Assembly: GCF_012516475.1 (NCBI RefSeq)
Contig: NZ_CP051217.1
Span: 1,116,001 to 1,180,000 of the forward strand
Source: Parasphingorhabdus halotolerans
GTDB lineage: Bacteria; Pseudomonadota; Alphaproteobacteria; Sphingomonadales; Sphingomonadaceae
Length of the DNA: 64,000 nucleotides
Direction: 5' to 3'
The position numbers were made by a program, and so were the translations under genes. This document shows positions 43,996 through 52,768 of this stretch, piece by piece (the first letter of the stretch is position 1; the number at the start of each line of letters is the position of its first letter). The notes beneath the pieces were generated by a model. The model did no database searches and had not been told where the DNA came from. It saw only the letters and a program-made list of their open reading frames with translations.

Positions 43996-45158
43996 ACTTT
44001 GGCTCCTTCGAGGTATTTATCGTGATAAAAGGCAAAATCTTCTGCGATTTTATCTGCTTTCAAACCGAATTGTTCAGCGGTATATTTGTGCTTGGGCCGT
44101 TTCTCGCGCACGTTGGCGGCCATGCAGTCTTCCATCGCTTTTAATTCCACGCCGGCAAATCCAAAACCCAGCCGCTCCATTACCTGCCCAGCCGTGCCAA
44201 TCGGATTGGCAACCGTGTCTTCATAGCGCACATCGATGATGCGATCAGCGGTTAAAGTCGCGCGCAATTTCTCGAAACGCTGCAAACCATCGCGAAAACG
44301 ATCGGTCCAGTATTGGCCTTGTTTCAACGGATCATAAGTGGTTGATGCATTGACGCTAAGCGAAGCACACATGCTGCAATAACTAGGCAGAACCTGCCCG
44401 ACATCGCGGTGCGTCATGACCAGTCTTACATCAGGGAATACCGCTAGCAACCCATCCATCCCGCCGAGCAGATGATGCGGCGTTTTGAGCACCCACTTGT
44501 GCCGCGCCACACCACGCTGATGCTGGATGATCTGCATATATTTAACCAGATCGCGATAGGCGGGTTCATGGTCCTGCTCCGCTTGCCAGAAACCGTAATC
44601 GGGGATCGGCATCATGGAATCAAACGTGGTCGAAAGAAACGTGCGATCGAGCAGGATGACTTCCTCAGCCACTGCTTCAGCTTCAATCGGATCAATGCTT
44701 TCAAAATCCGGCCATTCGGTGAGCAGTTGCTCGACAATCTGATGCGCCATTGCGATGCGCGGGGCGGGATTACCGGCCTTTTCATCCGGGAATGGCAAAG
44801 GAAAACAGGTCTCCCACCACCGTAAAGACGTCAGATCCGGCGCGCTCGCGAGCAGGCGGTGCATGACGGTTGAACCCGTACGCGGCAAGCCGATGATTGC
44901 GCAAGCCGCTTCGATTTTCTCGTCCGCGACTTCAGGATGATCCTTGAAATATTGCACCAGCCCAAGGCGATCCATCAAAGCGCCTTGTATGCGTTGCCCG
45001 GCCCCAGCATCGGGCGCGATCAGGCCTGCATCCTTATTGGTTTCGTCAACCAGCCGGGTCAATGGCTCCAAGAACCAGTCATCACCAAAATCGTCCAGCC
45101 CTGTCGCTTCGCGCGCTTGCTTCAGCAGTGTATCGACCGAGAGCGTTCGGCCACTCAT
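43992..45158 (-). CDS. Sulfotransferase-family protein
   Basis: 388 residues. IIGLPRTGSTVMHRLLA is the 5'-phosphosulfate-binding loop of PAPS-dependent sulfotransferases, and LVMTHRDVGQVLPSYCSM resembles the 3'-phosphate-binding segment. Such enzymes transfer sulfate to hydroxyl groups. A sulfotransferase in a degradation operon is unusual, and some family members have lost sulfate transfer, so a different reaction is possible. Coupled by four-base overlaps to the SnoaL gene before and SDR gene after. Confidence 0.82.
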   Translation of the reverse strand: MSGRTLSVDTLLKQAREATGLDDFGDDWFLEPLTRLVDETNKDAGLIAPDAGAGQRIQGALMDRLGLVQYFKDHPEVADEKIEAACAIIGLPRTGSTVMHRLLASAPDLTSLRWWETCFPLPFPDEKAGNPAPRIAMAHQIVEQLLTEWPDFESIDPIEAEAVAEEVILLDRTFLSTTFDSMMPIPDYGFWQAEQDHEPAYRDLVKYMQIIQHQRGVARHKWVLKTPHHLLGGMDGLLAVFPDVRLVMTHRDVGQVLPSYCSMCASLSVNASTTYDPLKQGQYWTDRFRDGLQRFEKLRATLTADRIIDVRYEDTVANPIGTAGQVMERLGFGFAGVELKAMEDCMAANVREKRPKHKYTAEQFGLKADKIAEDFAFYHDKYLEGAKV

Positions 45159-45673
45159 TTCGCTGCTCCGGCCAAAAGCGGGAAAGACCAGGAAGGATCA
45201 TTGCGATCATCGCTGCCATGCGGTGCATCAGCACCCGCCTGAGCGAGGCCCTCTTCCTTCACCGGATGAACATAACCATGATCAAACACAATTTTCCGTC
45301 GCGCGAATTTCCACACACCATCACGCCGTTCGTAGCGGTCGAGATAGCGGCCATGAATGATAATTTCCTGACGCGGCTCTGCCCGCGTCCTGTGGAAGTT
45401 TACGCTATAATGCTCACCCTCTGCGATATCGCCATCAATCACGAAAAACGAGTTGCTGATCGCATGAACGGTGCAGTCGAGCGGCTCCAATACTGTAGGC
45501 AGCCAAGCAACATATTCATCGGGCGAACCGCAGAACATCTCGCCATGATCATCTACAGCATCGTCCCAATATAACGAGCGAACCAGATCAAAATCGCGCC
45601 GGTCAATACCGCGGCAGTAGCGCATCACCAGATCGGTGAGTGCAAGACGATCAATGGCCTCCTGCGCGTTCAA
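45155..45673 (-). CDS. SnoaL/NTF2-like protein
   Basis: 172 residues from a TTG at 45673 that overlaps the stop of the repaired FAD gene. NAQEAIDRLALTDLVMRYCRGIDRRDFDLVRSLYWDDAVDDHG is a typical SnoaL N-terminus with a conserved Asp-His pair. The longer frame to 45856 runs in a false frame of the FAD gene. A steroid dehydratase or isomerase role is possible. Confidence 0.8.
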   Translation of the reverse strand: MNAQEAIDRLALTDLVMRYCRGIDRRDFDLVRSLYWDDAVDDHGEMFCGSPDEYVAWLPTVLEPLDCTVHAISNSFFVIDGDIAEGEHYSVNFHRTRAEPRQEIIIHGRYLDRYERRDGVWKFARRKIVFDHGYVHPVKEEGLAQAGADAPHGSDDRNDPSWSFPLLAGAAK

Positions 45674-47125
45674 CTCGCCGCCTTGCGCCCGGCTTGCCGC
45701 CCGAAAAAGGTGCAATCGGCAAGGCTCATGCCCGATGAGTAGCCATGCCCCAGGCAGGCAATCCGCTGGTACAACGCCCCGCTGCAAATAGCCCGGCGAT
45801 GGGATTTCCCTCACGATCCAGCACTTCACCATCGGTTGATGTTTTGAGGCCACCAAGCGTGAAAAAGCTGAAATAGCTGGTCTCGAAATTCAGTTCCAGC
45901 GCGACAAAGGGGGCCTGATCGAGTGGTTTGAGGATCGGTGCGCGCTTATCAAATAAAGGGTCACGGCCCTCTTTCGCATGCTTGTTATAGAACGCCATCG
46001 TGTTGCTCAGCGTGCCTTCAGGCATCTCGAGTTCCGCCTCAACTTCTTCCCATGTGTCGCCCGTTCCTGCGATAGGTGTCCGCGCCAGTTCGAGTGGCTT
46101 AGAAAAATGCGCGCTGTCGAGTAGCAGATAGACCTTCCCACCCGGCTGATCGACCGCGCAGCGCGACACACGGCCATGATAGCAGTCTTCGTTGATAAAG
46201 CGCTGCCCCTGAATATTGACAAAAACGCCGTAAGCTTGCGGCTCGGGAATGGTCCACGGACAGGTTGTGAAAAACTGATCCATATGGATCGCGTTCCCAC
46301 CCGCGCCGACACCCAGATTTATCCCGGTCCCGTCATCCTGGTCACCAATCGGATCGCTGACCTTGAAACTCTCGGGGCAATATTTCCGACGCATATCTTC
46401 GTTCATCACAAAGCCGCCGGTTGCCAGTACCACGCCTTTTTTAGCTTTCACAAAATGCGGCTGATTTTCGATCCGGACAATTGAACCAACAATGCGATCA
46501 CCATCCTGCACCAGCGCCAGAGCCCGCGCATCAGCGACCACTTCAACGCCCAAATCACGAACACGCTTTTCCAAAATGTCCATCAAAGGCCGACCCCCGC
46601 CCAACCCATATGCTGGATCACATGACCGCGCGGCGCTGGTTTGGCTTTGTCGCAGAAAGGCGCAGCCGCTTCGCTCCCCGACCAGATCAAGGTGCTGTCA
46701 TCCATCGGCTCGATATGCTTGCCGGGTAGATAATTGCCGCGATAGGGCACGCCTTGCGCCTTAAGCCAATCATAGTGATTGAGCGATTCGTCCGCGTAGA
46801 GATCGCATTTCGCATCATCCGCGCAAGGCCCGCCCGCCATTTTCAGATAGGCGGCCAAGTTCTCGGTACTATCCTCGAATCCTGCGGCTTTCTGGGCGTC
46901 GGTCCCCCCAGACCCGCCCAGATATATCTCCCCGCCCGAGAGGCCCGATGCACCGCCACTACCAGAATTGCGTTCGAATAATATGACTTTTGCACCCGCT
47001 TCTGCCGCCTCAATCGCTGCACAAGCGCCTGCTGCGCCGAATCCGATAATCGCAATATCGGTTTCAAAATCCCAGTCACTGACCGAATCTGCCGGATAAG
47101 GCTTATGCAACGAGATTTCAGGCAT
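45670..47125 (-). pseudogene. KstD/fumarate-reductase-like FAD dehydrogenase, interrupted by two missing bases
   Basis: Start ATG 47125 overlaps the flavin-reductase stop (TGATG). The FAD loop IIGFGAAGACAAIEAAEAG and GGASGLSGGEIY open the protein. The frame breaks near 46595, where one G added to the run restores HMGWGGGRPLMDILEKRV, and again near 45747, where one more G restores PAWGHGYSSGMSLADCTFFGRQAGRKAAS and a stop at 45670. The repaired protein has about 485 residues. Relatives are 3-ketosteroid dehydrogenases and fumarate-reductase flavoproteins; it probably makes or saturates a double bond in a steroid ring. Likely intact in the real genome. Confidence 0.8.
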
Positions 47126-47787
47126 CAACCTTCGTCCTTCGCCGCGGCTTGGTCGCTTTTGCTGCCACGCATCAAAGCGCGGACACGCGCAGATTCCGCG
47201 ACCTCCCGGCCCATGTCCCGCAACATTGTGTCAATTTTTTCGTCCAGACAGTTGCCGTCCGCATCGAAAACAGGTTGCGCGGTATTGATCGCAACACCGA
47301 GCGGTGTGTTCCATCCGCGCAGCGCATGAACAATACCTCTTAACGCAGTCAGCGTTGTCACTGCACCCTGCCAGCCAGCACCAGTGGTTATCGCGCCAAC
47401 CGGGCGACCATGAAGATAGGGCCATTCATCCTTGGACATATCCTCGGCATAATCGAGCGCATTTTTGATCAGGCCGGAGATGCTGCCATGATAGCCGGGT
47501 GATCCGATGATGACCCCGTCCGCGCGGCGCAGCGATTCCACCAGATGCAGCGCAGCGGGCGTCCGCTCCTTGCGCTCCCATGCATAGATCGGCAGTTCCA
47601 GCTCCGGTCCGGAAACAAGCAATGTTTCCGCACCGCCGGCCGCTGCACCCTCGAGCGATGTCTTCAACGCCTTTTCCGTCGTGCTGTTGGGCGAGAGTGT
47701 ACCGCCCAAGGCGACGACAAAGGGTGGCGGCGATGCGGAGACATCACCCTTGCTGGCTAGTTCAATGGCAATATCAAGGGTGGTCAT
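47125..47787 (-). CDS. NADPH-dependent FMN reductase (flavodoxin-like)
   Basis: 220 residues: ALGGTLSPNSTTEKAL binds FMN phosphate, and GSPGYHGSISGLIKNALDYAED is the family signature. It reduces free FMN with NAD(P)H. HsaA needs reduced flavin, and no split-barrel HsaB reductase is present, so this gene, four upstream of the operon's HsaA partner genes' ends and co-transcribed with them, is the best candidate supplier. GAGG lies upstream of the ATG. Confidence 0.85.
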   Translation of the reverse strand: MTTLDIAIELASKGDVSASPPPFVVALGGTLSPNSTTEKALKTSLEGAAAGGAETLLVSGPELELPIYAWERKERTPAALHLVESLRRADGVIIGSPGYHGSISGLIKNALDYAEDMSKDEWPYLHGRPVGAITTGAGWQGAVTTLTALRGIVHALRGWNTPLGVAINTAQPVFDADGNCLDEKIDTMLRDMGREVAESARVRALMRGSKSDQAAAKDEG

Positions 47788-47791
47788 AGCA

Positions 47792-48826
47792 TCAGGCCTC
47801 TTTCGCTTTCACCAGATCAAGCGCAACATCGACAATCATATCTTCCTGTCCCCCAACCATTTTCCGGCGGCCGAGTTCGACCAGAATTTCGCGCGTGTCG
47901 AGGCCATAATCTTCGGCTGCTTTTTCTGCATGGCGCAGGAAGCTTGAGTAAACACCCGCATAGCCGAGCGCCAGCGTTTCGCGGTCCACGCGAACCGGAC
48001 GATCCTGCAAAGGACGCACCAGATCCTCTGCCGCATCCATCAGCGCCATGACATCGCATCCGTGGTTCCAACCCTTGCGATCTACCGCAGCAATAAAAAC
48101 TTCGAGCGGCGCATTACCCGCTCCTGCGCCCATGCCTGCAAGACTGGCGTCAATTCGCACTGCGCCTTCCTGCGCCGCCACTATCGAATTGGCTGTTCCC
48201 AACGACAGGTTGTGATGCGCATGCATCCCGCGCTGTGTTTCGGGTTTAAGTACCTTATCATAAGCACGAAACCGGTCTCGCACCCCATCCATATCAAGGG
48301 CGCCGCCGCTATCGGTGACGTAAACACAATGCGCGCCATAGCTTTCCATCAGCAAAGCCTGCTGCGCAAGCGCGTCGGCGTCGATCATATGGCTCATCAT
48401 CAGAAAACCGGACACGTCCATTCCGAGATCGCGAGCGATGCCGATATGCTGTTTGGAGACATCCGCCTCTGTGCAATGGGTCGCCACCCGCACCGAGCGT
48501 ACGCCGAGGTCATAAGCGCGTTTGAGTTCCTCAACCGTTCCCAAACCGGGGAGGATGAGAGTCGTAAGAATACACTTATCGAGGACTTCGGCGACAGCTT
48601 CGAGCCATTCCCAATCGGTATGCGCGCCAAAACCATAGTTGAAGCTAGTGCCCGAAAGCCCGTCGCCATGCGCGACTTCAATCGCATCAACACCGGCCGC
48701 ATCAATTGCTTTTGCTATATCGCGGACATGATCGAGGCCATACATATGGCGAATGGCGTGCATGCCGTCGCGCAGGGTTACGTCCTGAATGTAAAGCTTG
48801 TCGCCATTTTCGACATCGAAACTCAC
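47792..48826 (-). CDS. hsaF: 4-hydroxy-2-oxovalerate/oxohexanoate aldolase (HsaF/MhpE family)
   Basis: 344 residues: [15 protein letters not shown] carries the metal-binding Asp and catalytic His, and [11 protein letters not shown] the metal His pair; the C-terminal communication domain is present. It splits the 4-hydroxy-2-oxo acid into pyruvate and an aldehyde, which is channelled to the partner dehydrogenase. It starts with GTG overlapping the HsaG stop (GTGA). In the steroid pathway the substrate is 4-hydroxy-2-oxohexanoate. Confidence 0.93.
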   Translation of the reverse strand: MSFDVENGDKLYIQDVTLRDGMHAIRHMYGLDHVRDIAKAIDAAGVDAIEVAHGDGLSGTSFNYGFGAHTDWEWLEAVAEVLDKCILTTLILPGLGTVEELKRAYDLGVRSVRVATHCTEADVSKQHIGIARDLGMDVSGFLMMSHMIDADALAQQALLMESYGAHCVYVTDSGGALDMDGVRDRFRAYDKVLKPETQRGMHAHHNLSLGTANSIVAAQEGAVRIDASLAGMGAGAGNAPLEVFIAAVDRKGWNHGCDVMALMDAAEDLVRPLQDRPVRVDRETLALGYAGVYSSFLRHAEKAAEDYGLDTREILVELGRRKMVGGQEDMIVDVALDLVKAKEA

Positions 48827-49752
48827 GCCGCCATCCTCCGCTGCGCCAGCAATTCACCGGTCGCCTTGGCCGCCGCCGTCATAATATCGAGATTACCCGA
48901 ATAGGGCGGCAGATAATCACCCGCACCCTCGACTTCCAGAAACACGCTGGTTTTAATGCCGGTAAACTCGCCCAGCCCGGGAATTTTAAGCGGTCTATTG
49001 TCGCCAAACCGCTCAAACTGCACTTCCTGTTTCAAGCGGTAACCGGGCACATATTTCTGCACCTCTTTGACCATCGCTTCGATCGACGCGCGTATGTCGT
49101 CTTCGCTCCCGCCCTCAGAGAGCGTGAACACCGTATCGCGCATGATCATTGGCGGTTCGGCAGGGTTGAGAATAATAATCGCCTTTCCCTTGGTCGCGCC
49201 ACCGACTTCCTCGATGCCGCGCGCAGTCGTGCGGGTGAATTCGTCAATATTGGCGCGCGTGCCGGGGCCGGCGGAACGCGAAGAAACCGACGCGACAATC
49301 TCGGCATAGTGGACTTTTGCCACCTGACTGACCGCAGCAACCATCGGAATGGTCGCCTGCCCGCCGCAAGTCACCATGTTGACGTTGGGCTGGTCGAGAT
49401 GCTGCTGCATGTTGACTGGCGGGATGGTGAACGGGCCGATAGCGGCAGGCGTCAGATCAACTATTTGAATGCCATCTGCCCGCAACGCCTCATCATGGAC
49501 TTGGTGCGCGTAGGCCGAGGTTGCATCAAAGGCGATGCCGATTTCCGGATAACAATCGAGCTTTTTCAGGCCATCAATCCCTTCATGCGTCGTGGCAATG
49601 CCGCGCTTTTTGGCCATGGCAAGGCCTTCGCTTTCAGGATCAATGCCAACGACCGCAACCAGCTCCATATTCTCAGGATATTTGAGCATCTTGATCATCA
49701 AGTCGGTGCCGATATTGCCCGACCCGATAATCACTGCTTTCACTTTTGCCAT
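48823..49752 (-). CDS. hsaG: Acylating acetaldehyde/propionaldehyde dehydrogenase (HsaG/MhpF family)
   Basis: 309 residues: [16 protein letters not shown] binds NAD and [13 protein letters not shown] carries the catalytic Cys. It converts the aldehyde from HsaF into acyl-CoA (propionyl-CoA in steroid degradation). Coupled to hsaF by a four-base overlap, as expected for the channelling complex. Confidence 0.94.
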   Translation of the reverse strand: MAKVKAVIIGSGNIGTDLMIKMLKYPENMELVAVVGIDPESEGLAMAKKRGIATTHEGIDGLKKLDCYPEIGIAFDATSAYAHQVHDEALRADGIQIVDLTPAAIGPFTIPPVNMQQHLDQPNVNMVTCGGQATIPMVAAVSQVAKVHYAEIVASVSSRSAGPGTRANIDEFTRTTARGIEEVGGATKGKAIIILNPAEPPMIMRDTVFTLSEGGSEDDIRASIEAMVKEVQKYVPGYRLKQEVQFERFGDNRPLKIPGLGEFTGIKTSVFLEVEGAGDYLPPYSGNLDIMTAAAKATGELLAQRRMAA

Positions 49753-49761
49753 ATCAATCTT

Positions 49762-50550
49762 TCACACAAATTTTGCGGTCGCATTGCCAATGCCATGAAG
49801 CTCCATCTCGAAAACATCGCCTTTGACGGCGGGTTCGAGCGGCACCAGTGAACCGGACAATATCACATCACCCGCATCGAGTGTCACGCCATATTGACCA
49901 AGCGTATTGGCAAGCCATGCCACCGCCTGCGCCGGATTGCCTTGAACGGCTGAACCCAAGCCCTCCGAGAGCGGTTCGCCATTTTTGGTTACTGTGACTT
50001 TCAGGTTGGGTAGATCATGATCGCGCGGGTCAACGCGGGCATCACCCAATATGAAGACACCGCAAGAGGCGTTATCAGCGACGGTGTCGATGATGCCGAT
50101 TTTCCAGTCCGCGATGCGGCTATCTACGATTTCAAAACAGGGCGCGATGCTTTCTGTGGCGGCGATCACATCGGCGGCACTGATATCCGGACCGTTCAGG
50201 CTGTCTTTCAAAATGAAGGCAATCTCGGCCTCCGCGCGCGGCGCGATCAGCGACTTGGCGTCAACATCAATATCGCCCTCGACATGCATCCAGTCGGTCA
50301 AAAAACCGAAATCAGGCTGGTGTACGCCGAGCATGTCCTGCACGGCCTTGGAAGTTACCCCGATCTTCTTGCCGACCACCTTCTCACCTTCCTTGCGGCG
50401 GCGCGACAGGAAATCGAGCGAGATGGCATAGGCATCATCAATGGTCAGCGAGGGATCACGCGCGATCAAGGGATCGACTGTGTTCCGGTGCCGGAGCGCT
50501 TCGAACAGCTCCGCGCCGTATTTTTCCGCCCGACTACTATTTATGCTCAT
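49762..50550 (-). CDS. hsaE: 2-hydroxypenta/hexa-2,4-dienoate hydratase (HsaE/MhpD family)
   Basis: 262 residues of the fumarylacetoacetase-like hydratase family: GKKIGVTSKAVQDMLGV, then APRAEAEIAFIL with the metal-binding Glu residues. It hydrates the dienoate released by HsaD to the 4-hydroxy-2-oxo acid used by HsaF. It lies 9 nt before hsaG and overlaps hsaD by 14 bases. Confidence 0.93.
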   Translation of the reverse strand: MSINSSRAEKYGAELFEALRHRNTVDPLIARDPSLTIDDAYAISLDFLSRRRKEGEKVVGKKIGVTSKAVQDMLGVHQPDFGFLTDWMHVEGDIDVDAKSLIAPRAEAEIAFILKDSLNGPDISAADVIAATESIAPCFEIVDSRIADWKIGIIDTVADNASCGVFILGDARVDPRDHDLPNLKVTVTKNGEPLSEGLGSAVQGNPAQAVAWLANTLGQYGVTLDAGDVILSGSLVPLEPAVKGDVFEMELHGIGNATAKFV

Positions 50551-51361
50551 CGAGAAATTCTAAAGAATATCGATTAAATTCGGACTGGCGTTCGAGTTGC
50601 ACCCAGTGACCGGTATGCGCAAACGTCATAGCGCGGACATTATCGCATTGGTCAAGAAACAGCCGCGAATGGCTTTCCGGACAAAATTCGTCGTTGAGTC
50701 CCCAAAGCACCAAGATCGGCTGTTTGAGTTCACCTAAACGCGGTCCAAGATTGGGCGTTACCATTCTTGCGAGAACATCTTTCGGCTGCGTTTTGGCGAC
50801 GGCGTAGCGCTCCTTGACCAGTGCATCGGGGATTTTCGGGGCGAAATCGGGGTGGACCAGATTGCTGATCAAGTTCCGCTGCTCGTCCTCGCTGAAATCG
50901 TCGCTGCCGAAGCTGCTCTTCATCTTGGCGATACCCGGCATGGTGAAATAGCTTGCCTGTTCGGCGACGCAGCCGGGCGCCATAAAGATGAATGCGGTGG
51001 CGATTTCCGGGTGATCGAGCGTCATCTGGATCGCGATCCCGCCGCCCAGTGAATTGCCGACCATCGCTGCCTTTTCGATACCATGCTGTTGAAGCGCATC
51101 ATAGAGCGTGTCGGTGAACAGCTGAAGCGTGTAATCAATACCCTCGGGCTTGGACGATGCACCATAGCCAATCAAATCGGGTAATATGACCCGGTAGCCT
51201 GCATCGACAAACGCATCAATATTCTGCCGGAAATTCGACGCGCCCGACGCGCCAGGTCCGCTGCCGTGGATAAAGACCACCGGTGGCCCTGATCCCTTTT
51301 CCTGAATATGAATATCATATCCGCCTGCAACGGAATATGTCGCCCCTTTTAATCCTCCCAT
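50537..51361 (-). CDS. hsaD: Meta-cleavage product hydrolase (HsaD/MhpC-like)
   Basis: 274-residue alpha/beta hydrolase with GNSLGGG (Ser104), GLNDEF (Asp224) and HTGHW (His252), and the HGSGPGASG oxyanion loop typical of C-C bond hydrolases. It cleaves 4,5-9,10-diseco-steroid acid into the bicyclic HIP-type acid and a hydroxyhexadienoate. Position between hsaA and hsaE in one operon supports this over other aromatic pathways. Confidence 0.92.
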   Translation of the reverse strand: MGGLKGATYSVAGGYDIHIQEKGSGPPVVFIHGSGPGASGASNFRQNIDAFVDAGYRVILPDLIGYGASSKPEGIDYTLQLFTDTLYDALQQHGIEKAAMVGNSLGGGIAIQMTLDHPEIATAFIFMAPGCVAEQASYFTMPGIAKMKSSFGSDDFSEDEQRNLISNLVHPDFAPKIPDALVKERYAVAKTQPKDVLARMVTPNLGPRLGELKQPILVLWGLNDEFCPESHSRLFLDQCDNVRAMTFAHTGHWVQLERQSEFNRYSLEFLDEHK

Positions 51362-51376
51362 AGCGCAAACCGTTCC

Positions 51377-52590
51377 TTACAAGAATGTGAAAGCAGGAGG
51401 CTGACCCAGCATTGTGCCGACAACATCGCCAGTCCGGTTATTCGGATCATTGGCAACATGCGCCCTCGCCGCGTTGAGATCGAGCCACGGCTGGATGATT
51501 TCGCTGGACGTGTAAATTGCGCGACCGCCCAGAAGCTGCATCATATCGTCGACCAACCGCGCCAAACGACGCACCACGGTGGAAGATTGATAGGCAAATA
51601 GCGCCCGCTTCTCCATCGGGATTTCTTCACCACGTTCGGCAATTTCCATTAGCTCGTCAAATGTCGCCTTTTGGGTCAATTCCATTTCAAGCGACTGCGC
51701 ATGGGCCGCCGCGATCGCAGCGTGGAGCATCGGGTCTTCTTTCGAAGCCTTGCCTGTATTCGATGAAATACGGCTTTCCATAATCGCCATCGCACCATTG
51801 ATCGCCGCACGCGCGCCGCCAAAGGCCGCCGTTGAAACAGAACGCGTAAACACTTGCGCCCAGGGAAGAGAGTAGAGCGGCCCTTCATTGGCTTCTTGGC
51901 CCGGGTTCTGGCAAAGAAATCCGTCAGACGCTTTGTGCGTACGATATTCCGGCACAAACGCGCGATCGACGATAATATCGTGACTGCCCGTTCCTTGCAG
52001 GCCAAAAACGTGCCACGCATCTTCACCAATCTCGTAATCTTCACGCGGCAGCAGGAACGTCCGCATTTCCGGCGGCCCTCGCCGCCTTCCGGAAAGATCA
52101 AGGCCCCGAGCAATACCCAGCCGCAATGCACGGAACCGGAAGAGAAGCCCCAATGACCACTCAGATAAAACCCGCCATCGGCATGCTCGACCTTGCCAAC
52201 CGGTTGATAGGTTGAAGAAACCAGCATTGAAGGATCTTCACCCCAGACTTCCTGCTGCGCTTTGTCATGAAACAACGCCATCTCATACGGGTGACAACCC
52301 AGAACGCCATAGACCCAGCCCGTCGACATGCAGCCCTCGGCAAGCTGCTTTTGCACATCGAAAAACACATTGGGGTGCATTTCATAGCCGCCCAGACGCT
52401 TGGGTTGCAGCACCTTGAAGAAACCAGCCGCCTGCATTTCGGCAATTGTTTCTTTAGAAACATTGCGGTCAGCAGTGGTTTGTTTGGCCCGTTTTTTCAG
52501 CGTCGGGATCATCGCCCGCGCCCGATCGACAAGCTCTTCATGTGTCGGAATGTCGCCCGATTGTGTCTTGATTGCTGTAACCGTTGCCAT
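51377..52590 (-). pseudogene. hsaA: HsaA-like flavin-dependent 3-HSA 4-hydroxylase (oxygenase subunit), interrupted by one missing base
   Basis: Acyl-CoA-dehydrogenase-fold monooxygenase. The N-terminal part (AAGFFKVLQPKRLGGYE, HWGFSSGSVHCGWVLLG) and the C-terminal part (PPEMRTFLLPREDYEI to GQPPAFTFL) lie in two frames joined at IFPEGGEG. One G added to the G3 run near 52073 restores GGEGPPEMRTF and a 404-residue protein, near HsaA's length of about 394. HsaA hydroxylates 3-HSA to the catechol 3,4-DHSA using reduced flavin. I start at ATG 52590 (GGAG six bases upstream). It heads the 14-gene operon, so a true loss would block the pathway; a sequence error is more likely. Confidence 0.85.
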
Positions 52591-52638
52591 CTTCATCTCC
52601 ATCACATATTTCGACTCAATAACGCATATTGCGGAAAT

Positions 52639-52666
52639 TCGTAAAATTTTTTGTCATAAAATACGC
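52639..52666. promoter_or_regulatory. 28-bp inverted repeat, putative regulon operator (site 6)
   Basis: Left arm TCGTA (52639-52643), right arm TACGC (52662-52666), N18 between. It lies in the 178-bp divergent promoter between hsaA and the SDR-hsaC-ipd operon, and so could control both ring-degradation operons at once. Confidence 0.55.
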
Positions 52667-52768
52667 AAATCGTCAATTGAAAAGCATATTTGCTTCCGTT
52701 ATTGTAGTTTTTTAGCCTATACATCATCTGATTCTATCAATCAGTACGTTATTTGGGGAAGTGAAAGA

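Noticed and set aside
45674..45856. Long N-terminus of the SnoaL protein reading to 45856
   Set aside because: This part is the out-of-frame tail of the FAD dehydrogenase gene; the SnoaL fold starts at the TTG 45673.
10668..52697. Shared GCATATTTG(C)TTCC-like words near 10670 and 52684
   Set aside because: Too short and AT-rich to claim as a site; only two occurrences noticed.
52400..52768. Upstream extension of the SDR gene to 52400
   Set aside because: It overlaps the start of hsaA antisense, crosses the divergent promoter and lacks SDR sequence; the fold starts at GTG 52769.
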